Source of the DNA: a virus
Virus record (IMG/VR): IMGVR_UViG_3300010430_000454
Coordinates: 1-23,770 of that record
Reading direction: 5' to 3' (one strand)
Length of the DNA: 23,770 nt
The position numbers and the translations under genes are program-made. Positions 14,455 to 21,928 of the stretch are shown here, in pieces (position 1 is the first letter of the stretch; every line of letters begins with the position of its first letter). The notes below the pieces were generated by a model, which saw only the letters and a program-made list of their open reading frames with translations, made no database searches and was not told the DNA's origin.

Positions 14455-15940
14455 CACAATAAAGGTACGGATGTTGAATCATTCGTACATGGCAATAGAA
14501 TCAAACCCACACCAAGAGCAGGAGTTGCGAGACTTCTTCTCGTTCTTTGTGCCTGGCCATAAATTTATGCCAGCGTTTAAGAGGCGTGTGTGGGATGGTA
14601 AGATCAAGTTATACAACATGGTCACTAAACAAATGCACGTAGGACTGTATCATCACCTACGGAAATTCTGTGCGGAACGATTCTATGGTCTACAGATTAT
14701 TGAGAACCCTGAGTACGGAATACCTAACGCTCAAGATAAAGTCAAACATCAAGATCTTGTAAAGTTTCTGGGTAACCTTGGTGCCCCGTTCGAACCACGT
14801 GATTATCAGTACGATGCAATTGCACACGGCATAGAGAACAAACGTGCACTGTTACTGTCTCCTACAGGTAGTGGTAAGTCATTCATTATATACAACCTAC
14901 TGCGATACCTGAAAGAGAATAAGAACGTAAAGAAAACTCTGATTGTTGTTCCTACAACAAGTCTAGTAGAACAGATGTACAAAGACTTCGAGGACTACGG
15001 GTATGACGTAGAGAACGAGTGTCATAAAATTTACAGTGGTAAGGAAAAAGAGACAGACAAAGGTGTCGTGATCTCGACATGGCAGTCTATCTACAAGTTC
15101 CCAGAGACATGGTTCCGACAGTTTACTTGCGTGTTTGGGGATGAGGTGCATTTATTCAAAGCGAAGTCCCTGTCTACTATGATGGATAAGTGTTACAAGG
15201 CAAAGTATCGATTTGGTACTACGGGTACACTGGATGGTACAGAGACAAACAAACTCGTACTCGAAGGTTTATTCGGCCCCGTGTTTACGGTGACTACCAC
15301 CGTGAAACTGCAAGAAGATAAACAACTCGCAGAACTAGACATATCTGTCTTGTTGTTGCGGTATCATAATGATACGTGTCACATGATGCGTGATAAAACG
15401 TATCAGGAAGAAATTGACTACATAGTTACTAACGAACAAAGAAATAAGTTCATCTCTAAACTGGCAATTGACCAGACAGGTAACACTTTAGTGATGTTCC
15501 AGTTTGTAGAGAAACACGGTAAGATCCTGTTTGAACTTATACGTGAGGCGGCAAAGAAAGGTCGCAAAGTACTTTATGTGTCGGGAGAGACCGACACCGA
15601 AGATAGAGAAAAGATCCGTGGTATAGTGGAGAAAGAAAAAGATGCGATTATTGTTGCTAGTTTGGGTACTTTCAGTACTGGTATTAACATTAGGAACTTG
15701 CACAACATCATCTTTGCAACTCCTTCCAAATCCCAAGTCAAAGTCTTGCAATCCATTGGCAGAGGTTTACGAGTGTCAGATGATCGCTCAGTCACCAAGC
15801 TATACGACATTGCAGATGACTTCCATGTAAAGAGTCACCAGAACTTCACTCTGAAACACAGCGCAGAAAGGATACGCATATATACTAAAGAAGGATTCAA
15901 ATATAAAGTGTATCCTATCAATTTAAAAGGTACGGGATGA
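14447..15940 (+). CDS. uvsW: Recombination DNA/RNA helicase UvsW homologue
   Basis: 497 aa from GTG 14447 (T4 UvsW is 503). SF2 helicase that unwinds R-loops and branched DNA, moving T4 from origin- to recombination-dependent replication. The start is chosen because DNTIKVRMLNHS aligns with T4 MDIKVHFHDFSH; ATG 14471 would cut this strand. Motifs: LRDFFSF N-domain, Walker A SPTGSGKS (138-145), motif II DEVH (232-235; T4 has DECH), TTGTL (258-262), VSGETDTEDR, STGINIRNLH and motif VI QSIGRGLR (435-442). It overlaps uvsY by eight bases. T4 UvsW is made late, fitting the late box at 12460 upstream of this gene string. Confidence 0.95.
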   Translation: MDNTIKVRMLNHSYMAIESNPHQEQELRDFFSFFVPGHKFMPAFKRRVWDGKIKLYNMVTKQMHVGLYHHLRKFCAERFYGLQIIENPEYGIPNAQDKVKHQDLVKFLGNLGAPFEPRDYQYDAIAHGIENKRALLLSPTGSGKSFIIYNLLRYLKENKNVKKTLIVVPTTSLVEQMYKDFEDYGYDVENECHKIYSGKEKETDKGVVISTWQSIYKFPETWFRQFTCVFGDEVHLFKAKSLSTMMDKCYKAKYRFGTTGTLDGTETNKLVLEGLFGPVFTVTTTVKLQEDKQLAELDISVLLLRYHNDTCHMMRDKTYQEEIDYIVTNEQRNKFISKLAIDQTGNTLVMFQFVEKHGKILFELIREAAKKGRKVLYVSGETDTEDREKIRGIVEKEKDAIIVASLGTFSTGINIRNLHNIIFATPSKSQVKVLQSIGRGLRVSDDRSVTKLYDIADDFHVKSHQNFTLKHSAERIRIYTKEGFKYKVYPINLKGTG

Positions 15941-15941
15941 T

Positions 15942-16463
15942 GTGAAGTATATTAAGGTATACCCCATTGACAATTTTGAGAAATTGCGTGATCAATTTTT
16001 AGAAGAAGTTAATTTAAGAAAAGTCGCAGATAAAATATCTGGTGATTACTGGGGTGGTTCGAGGTATAGCATCAATGACGCTAAAGCAATATCAAAGACA
16101 GACAAATATCTCGATCCCTTTGTAGAGATGGTATCGAAACCAATAGAGAATTATTGTAAAGAATGGTCGTGTATACAATATAATATACATAGTATATGGG
16201 TTCATGATTATGATGTAGGTGCTAAGTATATACATCACACACATCATCTTACGAATATGTCAGGGGTTGTTCATTTACGTTTAGAGGATGAGAGAGATTG
16301 TACTTGGTTACAGGGTGACACATCCCCTATTAAAGAAGGTGATGTTGTTTTGTTTCCTTCGATGCACCCACATGCTAGCTTGGAAACACATGGGAAAAAA
16401 ATTGTAGTGTCTTTTAATTGGAATATGCACGGTGAACATAACGTATCACCAAAACTTTGGTAA
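15942..16463 (+). CDS. Putative 2OG-Fe(II) oxygenase-family protein
   Basis: 173 aa from a GTG start one base after the UvsW stop; ATG 15940 is followed at once by a stop. The core IWVHDYDVGAKYIHHTHH followed by MSGVVHL (about 85-112), GDVVLFPSMHPHASLETHG (133-151) and KIVVSFNW (153-160) matches the phage oxygenase type that has H-x-H in place of H-x-D. H99, H101 and H144 are likely metal ligands. Where the family usually has Arg for 2-oxoglutarate binding, Lys153 is seen. Substrate unknown; in phages such genes are often thought to modify nucleic acid or protein. It starts after UvsW and is probably co-transcribed with it. Confidence 0.72.
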   Translation: MKYIKVYPIDNFEKLRDQFLEEVNLRKVADKISGDYWGGSRYSINDAKAISKTDKYLDPFVEMVSKPIENYCKEWSCIQYNIHSIWVHDYDVGAKYIHHTHHLTNMSGVVHLRLEDERDCTWLQGDTSPIKEGDVVLFPSMHPHASLETHGKKIVVSFNWNMHGEHNVSPKLW

Positions 16464-16472
16464 GGGATAATA

Positions 16473-16877
16473 ATGGAATCGATTAAGCAGTTAAAGTTAG
16501 TCACGGGTGAAGAGATCATTGCACGTATCGTTGAAGAAGACGATCATGATGTTTTCCTCCGCAACGCACTCACAATCCAGTTCAGGGAATTGGATGATGG
16601 GTCACGCCAGTATACCTTTAAATTGTTCATGTGTTATCAAGATGACCCGCAACGAATGATCATGACCAAAATGAATTCTATTATCGCAGTCGCCAATCCT
16701 GTAGAGGAAATGATCCGACAGTATAATCAAGGATGTGATAATATCTTCTATGGTGTTGATATGGAGTGGGATCCTGCAGAAGAATATGATCCCTATGATG
16801 CCGTTATGGATAAGATGTCTGACTCCGGAACTAATAATGTACTACACTTTCCATCACCACCGGATAAGATACACTAG
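16473..16877 (+). CDS. Conserved-looking phage protein, possible LSm-like barrel
   Basis: 134 aa. The N-terminal part (MESIKQLKLVTGEEIIARI, DVFLRNALTIQF, RMIMTKMNSIIAVANP, EEMIRQYNQ) resembles short phage proteins with an Sm-like five-strand barrel, where KLVTGEEI is the first strand and turn. The last 40 residues are acidic and Pro-rich (WDPAEEYDPYD). I cannot assign a role; RNA or protein binding would be a guess from the fold. Shine-Dalgarno GGGA lies before the ATG, which is nine bases after the upstream stop. A 54-base gap follows, with only weak -10-like sites (TATACT 16881, TATAAC 16912) and no matching -35. Confidence 0.7.
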   Translation: MESIKQLKLVTGEEIIARIVEEDDHDVFLRNALTIQFRELDDGSRQYTFKLFMCYQDDPQRMIMTKMNSIIAVANPVEEMIRQYNQGCDNIFYGVDMEWDPAEEYDPYDAVMDKMSDSGTNNVLHFPSPPDKIH

Positions 16878-16931
16878 GTGTATACTCACTTTCCCGCAAC
16901 GGCAAGCTAAGTATAACACAGGAATTTCATT

Positions 16932-17363
16932 ATGTCAAGCGAAAAATTAAAAAAAGTCGGATTTACTGCATCCGCATTTGATCTGCTACATGCAGGACAC
17001 ATCTCTATGTTACGTGAGGCGAAAACCGTCTGCGACTATCTTATCTGTGGTCTGCAGGTAGATCCGTCTCTGGATCGACTAGAGAAGAACAAACCCATCC
17101 AAGGGGTCACCGAACGATTCATTCAACTGAGTGCAGTCAAGTACGTGGATGAGATCGTGCCTTACGAGTACGAACATGAACTCCTAGATATTCTAGACAC
17201 ATATCCCATTGATCTCCGTATCATTGGGGAAGAGTATCGTGCGATGGAATTTACAGGCAAAGACAAATGTCAAATAAAGGGAATCGAGATCTACTATAAT
17301 AAAAGAGATCACGGATTCTCTACTTCTGGATTGAGGAAGAAAATAGTTGACAAAGGTGTGTGA
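16932..17363 (+). CDS. Cytidylyltransferase-like nucleotidyltransferase
   Basis: 143 aa, the usual size of small TagD/GCT-type enzymes. These join CTP to a small phosphate such as glycerol-3-phosphate or phosphoethanolamine. Motifs: VGFTASAFDLLHAGHISMLR near 9-28 with the catalytic H-x-G-H, KPIQGVTERFIQLSAVKYVDE in the position of the family's R-x-x-x-x-x motif region, DLRIIGEEY, and a C-terminal GFSTSGLRKKI in place of the family's ISTTxI/ISSS signature. Shine-Dalgarno AGGA lies before the ATG. The final codons contain the -35 box of the gp55 promoter. Such genes occur in marine T4-like phages; the substrate cannot be told from sequence. Confidence 0.85.
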   Translation: MSSEKLKKVGFTASAFDLLHAGHISMLREAKTVCDYLICGLQVDPSLDRLEKNKPIQGVTERFIQLSAVKYVDEIVPYEYEHELLDILDTYPIDLRIIGEEYRAMEFTGKDKCQIKGIEIYYNKRDHGFSTSGLRKKIVDKGV

Positions 17364-17375
17364 AAAGCATATAAT
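17347..17375 (+). promoter_or_regulatory. Perfect-consensus sigma70 promoter for gp55
   Basis: TTGACA (17347-17352), 17-base spacer, TATAAT (17370-17375): both hexamers are exact consensus. The -35 lies within the V-D-K codons of the nucleotidyltransferase. The expected start near 17382 is just before the Shine-Dalgarno TAGGAG of gp55. Confidence 0.93.
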
Positions 17376-17398
17376 GGTTAAAACTAGGAGATTTTATA

Positions 17399-18007
17399 AT
17401 GACCGCAATTAAACCAAAGGAAAAACCACATTACGTTAATAATAGAGAATTTTCTCTTGCCGTGGTTGAGTATTGTAAGGACGTAAAGAAACAACTGGAA
17501 CTGGGTAACCCCAGACCTATTGTCACTGACTATATTGCGTCATGTTTTCTCAAGATCTCAGAAGGACTGTCCCATAAGGCAAACTTCGTCCGGTACACTT
17601 ATCGTGAAGAGATGGTAATGGACGCAGTGGAGAATTGTCTCAAGGCGATTGAGAACTATGATATCGAAGCTGCGACTCGCAGTGGTAAACCCAATGCATT
17701 CGCATACTTTACACAGATCTCATGGTTTGCATTCCTACGCAGGATTGCTAAGGAAAAGAAACAACAGGACATCAAACTCAAGTACATCTCAGAAGCAGAT
17801 CTCTCTATGTTCATTGAAGAGAACACTGAGGGCGGTTACTCCGACTATAGTAACACTGCTCCATTCGTGGAACAGTTACGTGTTCGAATTGATAGTGTAA
17901 AGGATGCAGACAAACACTTCAACACCTATAAGAAGGAAGAGAAGATTCGCAAGAGACGTGCAGTGAATGTAGATTCGGATCTATCAGATTTTTTAGTTGA
18001 CAAGTAA
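17399..18007 (+). CDS. 55: Late-transcription sigma factor gp55 homologue
   Basis: 202 aa (T4 gp55 is 185). Replaces the host sigma so that RNA polymerase reads TATAAATA late promoters, of which three occur in this window. Similar blocks: YVNNREFSLAVVEY (T4 YVNNKELLQAIIDW), FLKISEGLSHKANFVRYTYREEMVMDA (T4 [26 protein letters not shown]), NAFAYFTQISWFAFLRRIAKEKK (T4 [21 protein letters not shown]). The C-terminus DLSDFLVDK ends with a hydrophobic-acidic patch like the T4 clamp-binding end SLDFLYE. It sits behind a perfect host-type promoter with TAGGAG eight bases before ATG, allowing early expression. Its last codons carry the -35 of the next promoter. Confidence 0.92.
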   Translation: MTAIKPKEKPHYVNNREFSLAVVEYCKDVKKQLELGNPRPIVTDYIASCFLKISEGLSHKANFVRYTYREEMVMDAVENCLKAIENYDIEAATRSGKPNAFAYFTQISWFAFLRRIAKEKKQQDIKLKYISEADLSMFIEENTEGGYSDYSNTAPFVEQLRVRIDSVKDADKHFNTYKKEEKIRKRRAVNVDSDLSDFLVDK

Positions 18008-18025
18008 CTCCCAGTGTGGTATACT
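17997..18025 (+). promoter_or_regulatory. Strong extended -10 sigma70 promoter before two small genes and gp47
   Basis: TTGACA (17997-18002), 17-base spacer, TATACT (18020-18025), with TGG directly upstream of the -10 (extended -10). The -35 overlaps the final codons of gp55. A dyad CCCAGT (18010-18015) / ACTGGG (18023-18028) spans the -10 and may be an operator. Confidence 0.9.
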
Positions 18026-18056
18026 GGGTGTACCAAATGAAAATAGGTAATTTATT

Positions 18057-18176
18057 ATGTGGAAATACATATGTGAATCGGGGGTCTATACTGAAACCTC
18101 TTTGATTAAATTATTGTGGGCTATTCACAGTCACAGAATGCATCACCTGATAAATCATGGGAGGTATGCAGATTGA
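18057..18176 (+). CDS. 39-aa small protein, unknown function
   Basis: ATG at 18057 preceded by AGGT eight bases upstream and placed about 25 bases after the expected start of the promoter at 17997. The protein begins MWKYICESGVYTETSLIKLL and continues WAIHSHRMHHL, ending GRYAD. It has three Trp/Tyr-rich segments and a His-rich amphipathic helix, which looks like real protein and resembles tiny proteins I associate with marine T4-like phages. Its TGA overlaps the ATG of the next gene (TGATG), a common coupling arrangement. The short length leaves doubt; without it the strong promoter would have a 140-base leader. Confidence 0.6.
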   Translation: MWKYICESGVYTETSLIKLLWAIHSHRMHHLINHGRYAD

Positions 18177-18391
18177 TGGGTTATAATAATCCACCACTGG
18201 ATAAACCGTATATACAACTGATCTGTCATCCCTACGAGCATGAAACATCCGTGAACACACGTGTTACTATTGACGTTATGCAGAAGGATCTGTCACGTGA
18301 TGATATGTTGCAAGTATTGGAGGATTTTATGAAAGCAATGGGATATAGGTTTAGTGATAAAGAATCCCTTTGTATTGAGGCATATGATTAA
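18176..18391 (+). CDS. 71-aa acidic protein, unknown function
   Basis: Start chosen at ATG 18176 in the TGATG overlap, with GGGAGG 11 bases upstream. A GTG at 18116 in the same frame is less likely because it overlaps the 39-aa gene and lacks a good site. The protein has VTIDVMQKDLSRDDMLQVLE followed by FMKAMGYRF, that is a beta strand then two helices, and ends ESLCIEAYD. I do not recognise a family. Its TAA is directly followed by the gp47 ATG, so it is read with gp47 from the promoter at 17997. The role is unknown. Confidence 0.75.
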   Translation: MGYNNPPLDKPYIQLICHPYEHETSVNTRVTIDVMQKDLSRDDMLQVLEDFMKAMGYRFSDKESLCIEAYD

Positions 18392-19456
18392 ATGAAAATA
18401 GCAATATTAAATGACACCCATGCGGGTTGTCGAAACTCATCTGACATTTTTATGGGATACCAAGAACGATTCTATACGGACGTGTTCTTTCCCTATTTGT
18501 TAGAGAACAACATTACTCAGATCTTGCATCTGGGTGACTACTACGACAATCGTAAGACCGTCAACTTTAAAGCCCTTGCACACAACCGTAAGATCTTCCT
18601 AGAGAAGTTACGTGAGTATGGTATCACGATGGATATCATTCCCGGCAATCATGACGTGTACTACAAGAACACCAATGAGTTGAACGCACTGAAGGAACTA
18701 CAAGGTCACTACATGAATGAAGTGAATCTTATTATGGAACCAACAGTGATGAGGTATGGCAACTTAGATGTTGCTTTGGTGCCTTGGATCAACCCTGAGA
18801 ACGAGGAATCAACACTTGAGTTTCTTGAGACGTGTAAGGCATCTATTGTCGGTGCACACTTGGAACTGCAGGGGTTCGAGATGGCACGTGGTCAAGTGTG
18901 TAAGGATGGTATGTCCACTAAGCACTTCGAGAAGTTTGAGATGGTTCTGTCTGGTCACTTCCACACACGTTCATCACAAGGGAACATTCATTATCTAGGA
19001 TCTCAGATGGAGTTCTTCTGGAATGACTGTGATGACAAGAAGTACTTCCACGTTCTAGATACCGAAACACGTGAGATAGAAGCGGTGCACAACCCTATAA
19101 CTATCTACGAGAAGATCTATTATGATCACGAGGAACAAGAGAACTTCAAGTTCAAGGACATGCGTTATCTCGATGATAAGTTCGTCAAGATCATTGTGGT
19201 GAATAAAGGTGACGCATATCAATTCGAACGGTTTGTTGATCGGGTGCAACAACAGAAGATCCATGAACTGAAGATTGCAGAAGACTTCAAAGATTTCCTT
19301 GGTGAGAACGTAGGAGATGACAACATATCTATTGACGATACTGAGACATTAGTATACGATTATATAGACAATGTTAATACTGACCTAGATAAGGATAGAA
19401 TAAAGAAGGAGATCTCTGTGTTGATGACAGAAGCTCAGTCTATGGAAATTGTATGA
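18392..19456 (+). CDS. 47: Recombination nuclease subunit gp47 homologue (Mre11-like)
   Basis: 354 aa (T4 gp47 is 339). With gp46 it resects DNA ends for recombination and degrades host DNA in T4. The metallophosphoesterase motifs are complete: D8-x-H10 (LNDTHAG), GD at 48-49 (HLGDYYDNR), GNHD at 85-88, H156 (VGAHLELQG) and GHFH at 188-191. The C-terminal 100 residues are the capping and gp46-binding region. Translation is coupled to the upstream small gene (adjacent stop/start) and the stop overlaps the Mom-like gene by ATGA. Unlike a direct 47-46 pair, two small genes and a promoter lie between gp47 and gp46, as T4 also has small genes there. Confidence 0.95.
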   Translation: MKIAILNDTHAGCRNSSDIFMGYQERFYTDVFFPYLLENNITQILHLGDYYDNRKTVNFKALAHNRKIFLEKLREYGITMDIIPGNHDVYYKNTNELNALKELQGHYMNEVNLIMEPTVMRYGNLDVALVPWINPENEESTLEFLETCKASIVGAHLELQGFEMARGQVCKDGMSTKHFEKFEMVLSGHFHTRSSQGNIHYLGSQMEFFWNDCDDKKYFHVLDTETREIEAVHNPITIYEKIYYDHEEQENFKFKDMRYLDDKFVKIIVVNKGDAYQFERFVDRVQQQKIHELKIAEDFKDFLGENVGDDNISIDDTETLVYDYIDNVNTDLDKDRIKKEISVLMTEAQSMEIV

Positions 19457-19977
19457 AGTCTGATTTTGAAGTGCGTCCTATTGGTTACGAGGACGCAAAG
19501 TCAATCATTGTCAAACACCATTACCTAGGCCAGATATACGATGAACACGATGGTTGGGTTCGTGCATATAAGTACTTTGGTTTGTTTGAGAAAGGTACTC
19601 TAATGGGTGCGATACAGTATACCGCTTACTGTCATGAAATAAACGGTGTCCCTATCCTTCAAGAGTATTACGGGTGTGACGAACAAGACTTCACGCACTT
19701 CTACGAGATATCCAGACTTGCGGTTGCACCTACTAAAGAGTACAACATCACATCTTGGTTTGTATCCCGAACTATGAAGATGTGTGACGCAGAGTATATC
19801 TGTACATCAACCGATGCAAGGATGCATGAAGGTGTAATATATGCCGCATGTAATATGCAATTCCATGGAGAAATGAAAAACCGTGCGGCAGGTTACATGG
19901 ACGTTCCTTTCAATGTATTTTCTAAGATCTATCGCAAAGACATAAAACAAACATGGGAAGTACACTCTTGGCCTTGA
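19453..19977 (+). CDS. Mom-like DNA-modification protein (GNAT fold)
   Basis: 174 aa. The pattern follows phage Mu Mom-type proteins: KHHYLGQ near 20, a strand pair FGLFEKGTLMGAIQYT, YEISRLAVAP (Mom-like ELNR), NITSWFVSRTMKM, and YICTSTDARMHEGVIYAACNMQFHG (Mom-like SFADA...G.IYRA..F...G). Mom, an acetyltransferase relative, converts adenine in DNA to a methylcarbamoyl form that blocks restriction. It overlaps gp47 by four bases (ATGA), so it is read with the early resection genes. The stop lies in the -35 of the next promoter. Mom-family membership is fairly likely; the exact chemistry and whether this phage's DNA is modified are not known. A plain GNAT acetyltransferase is the alternative. 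Confidence 0.7.
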   Translation: MKSDFEVRPIGYEDAKSIIVKHHYLGQIYDEHDGWVRAYKYFGLFEKGTLMGAIQYTAYCHEINGVPILQEYYGCDEQDFTHFYEISRLAVAPTKEYNITSWFVSRTMKMCDAEYICTSTDARMHEGVIYAACNMQFHGEMKNRAAGYMDVPFNVFSKIYRKDIKQTWEVHSWP

Positions 19978-20003
19978 CATTGGGTCGGATAGTGTGTTAC
20001 AAT
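19974..20003 (+). promoter_or_regulatory. Extended -10 sigma70 promoter upstream of gp46
   Basis: TTGACA (19974-19979), 18-base spacer, TACAAT (19998-20003) with TGT before the -10. The -35 overlaps the stop codon of the Mom-like gene. The predicted start near 20010 is only about four bases before the ATG at 20014. Confidence 0.8.
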
Positions 20004-20013
20004 AGGTACTGTT

Positions 20014-20214
20014 ATGGCAACTAAAAATGATATTACTGGCGATGCTATCATATCGAAAACAAGTGAGAAGTATCGTGATAATTATGATAAAATCTTCGGG
20101 AAGAAACCTCCGGAGGTTTGGCAACACTATTGCAAGTCAGAAGGACATCTCGCTATTGAGAAAGGTTCGGCTTGTAATTGGTGTGGAATAAAAGAGGACG
20201 GTACATTTGATTAG
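20014..20214 (+). CDS. 66-aa protein with CxxC, possible small zinc-binding protein
   Basis: Hydrophilic, with EVWQHYCKSEGHLAIEKG followed by CNWCGIKEDG. Cys39/His43 or nearby residues with the C-x-x-C near 54-57 could bind one zinc ion; this is inference. No family recognised. TAGGT lies about seven bases before the ATG, but a transcript from the promoter at 19974 would begin after it. The gene overlaps the gp46 TTG start by eight bases, so it may serve to couple gp46 translation. T4 also has small genes in the 47-46 interval, without evident sequence relation. Confidence 0.75.
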   Translation: MATKNDITGDAIISKTSEKYRDNYDKIFGKKPPEVWQHYCKSEGHLAIEKGSACNWCGIKEDGTFD

Positions 20215-21928
20215 GTTTGAGAAACTCCGGTACAAGAATTTCTTGTCATCCGGTAACAATTTTACTGATATAGATTTTACAAAATCATCTACTACATTAG
20301 TAGTAGGTCATAACGGTGCAGGTAAGTCCACGATGTTGGATGCACTGTCGTTTGGTTTGTTTGGTAAACCCCATCGTAAGATATCTAAAACACAGTTGGT
20401 CAACACGATCAATAACAAGGGTACACTGGTAGAGGTGGAATTCTCTATTGGTACACAGAACTATAAGATAGTACGTGGTATCAAACCATCTAAGTTCGAG
20501 ATCTGGGTTGGTGGTAACATGTTGAACCAATCGTCCCATGCGAAAGAGTATCAACAGATGCTTGAGAAGAACATCCTCAAGTTGACCCATAAGTCTTTCC
20601 ACCAGATTGTTGTTTTGGGTTCAAGTTCATTCGTACCATTCATGCAACTTGCAGGTGGTGCAAGACGTGAGGTGATCGAGGATCTACTCGACATCAATAT
20701 CTTCTCTAAGATGAATGGTTTACTCAAGGAAAGAATGTCTATACTGAAGGGTGAGATCACTGACAATGGACATGGTATTGAGTTAATCAAGACTAAGATC
20801 AACGCACAGAAGAAGTCTCTCCGTGAACTGACTGCGATGAACACTGCACACCGTAAAGAGAAAGAAGATCAGATAGAAACTACCCAATCAGAGATTGCGG
20901 AACTCAATGACTTCAACACCAAAAATATGTTTAACGCATCGACACAACTGGATAACGTGTCGAAAAAACTGGAATCTCTAAATACTAAGAAACAGAAGTT
21001 AATTGAATTTCAATCTACCTTCAAGTCTCAAATAAAGACTGTGGTCAAGGAAGCTAAGTTCTTTGACGAAAACGAGATCTGCCCTACTTGTGATCAAGCT
21101 ATTGACGATACACTTCGGGAGACTAAAAAGTCTGACGCACAAACACGTGCGAAAGAACTAAACGATGCCATCACGAAATCTAAGGAGGAAATGGACAAGT
21201 ATGAACAGACACAGAATGAACTTACAACGTCTTACGAGACAGCGAGAGATCTACAGAATGCAGTCCAATCAAACCAGTCCACCATTGCCAGACTCCAACG
21301 AGACATTGACCGAATCCGAAACGAAATCGATGAAATGTCCGACACCAACTCCCAGTTCGCAGAAGCAAACGCTGAGTTAGAACAACTAAGTAAAGACTTA
21401 GAATCAAAACAAGATGAGAAGTATACCCTGCATGAGCAGTATTCCTACAATCAAGTTAGTAGTGAGTTACTGAAAGATTCTGGTATCAAGACCAAGATCA
21501 TCAAACAGTACATACCAGTCATCAACCAACTGACCAACCAGTATCTACAGATACTAGACTTCTTTGTGCACTTCGATCTAGACGAAAGTTTTAACGAGAC
21601 TATCCGTTCTAGGTTCCGTGACAACTTCTCGTATGACTCATTCTCTGAGGGTGAGAAACAACGTATTGACCTGTCCCTACTATTCACGTGGAGACAGATC
21701 GCAAAGATGAAGAACAGTGTTGCAACCAACCTACTAATCCTTGATGAGACATTTGATTCGTCTCTGGATGATGACGGGGTTGACAACCTAATGAAGATCC
21801 TGTATAGTCTAGGTGAAGAGACTAACGTATTTGTTATCTCACACAAGTCAGAGTTAGAAGACGCACAGTTCCAACGTAAGTTAGAATTTGTGAAAGAGAA
21901 GAACTTCTCTAAGTTGAAGGCTGCATGA
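20207..21928 (+). CDS. 46: Recombination ATPase subunit gp46 homologue (Rad50-like)
   Basis: 573 aa from TTG 20207 (T4 gp46 is 560). Partner of gp47 nuclease. Order of domains: RYKNFLSSG start, Walker A GHNGAGKST (34-42), FGLFGKPHRKI, QIVVLGSSSFVPFMQL, coiled coil about 180-285, zinc hook CPTC (292-295), second coiled coil to about 410, LKDSGIKTKIIKQYIP, ABC signature SFSEGEKQRID (478-488), Walker B LLILDE (509-514) and H-loop ISH (544-546). TTG is chosen because the alignment begins there and GAGGA stands eight bases upstream. It overlaps the 66-aa gene upstream and the oxygenase gene downstream (ATGA). Confidence 0.95.
   Translation: MIRFEKLRYKNFLSSGNNFTDIDFTKSSTTLVVGHNGAGKSTMLDALSFGLFGKPHRKISKTQLVNTINNKGTLVEVEFSIGTQNYKIVRGIKPSKFEIWVGGNMLNQSSHAKEYQQMLEKNILKLTHKSFHQIVVLGSSSFVPFMQLAGGARREVIEDLLDINIFSKMNGLLKERMSILKGEITDNGHGIELIKTKINAQKKSLRELTAMNTAHRKEKEDQIETTQSEIAELNDFNTKNMFNASTQLDNVSKKLESLNTKKQKLIEFQSTFKSQIKTVVKEAKFFDENEICPTCDQAIDDTLRETKKSDAQTRAKELNDAITKSKEEMDKYEQTQNELTTSYETARDLQNAVQSNQSTIARLQRDIDRIRNEIDEMSDTNSQFAEANAELEQLSKDLESKQDEKYTLHEQYSYNQVSSELLKDSGIKTKIIKQYIPVINQLTNQYLQILDFFVHFDLDESFNETIRSRFRDNFSYDSFSEGEKQRIDLSLLFTWRQIAKMKNSVATNLLILDETFDSSLDDDGVDNLMKILYSLGEETNVFVISHKSELEDAQFQRKLEFVKEKNFSKLKAA

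Noticed and set aside
16881-16917. TATACT and TATAAC as -10 elements for the nucleotidyltransferase
   Set aside because: No TTGACA-like hexamer at the correct distance from either. A partial inverted repeat (GTGTATAC / GTATAACAC) is imperfect.
18116-18175. GTG 18116 as start of the 71-aa gene
   Set aside because: The extension overlaps the 39-aa gene and has no ribosome site. ATG 18176 has GGGAGG and a TGATG overlap.
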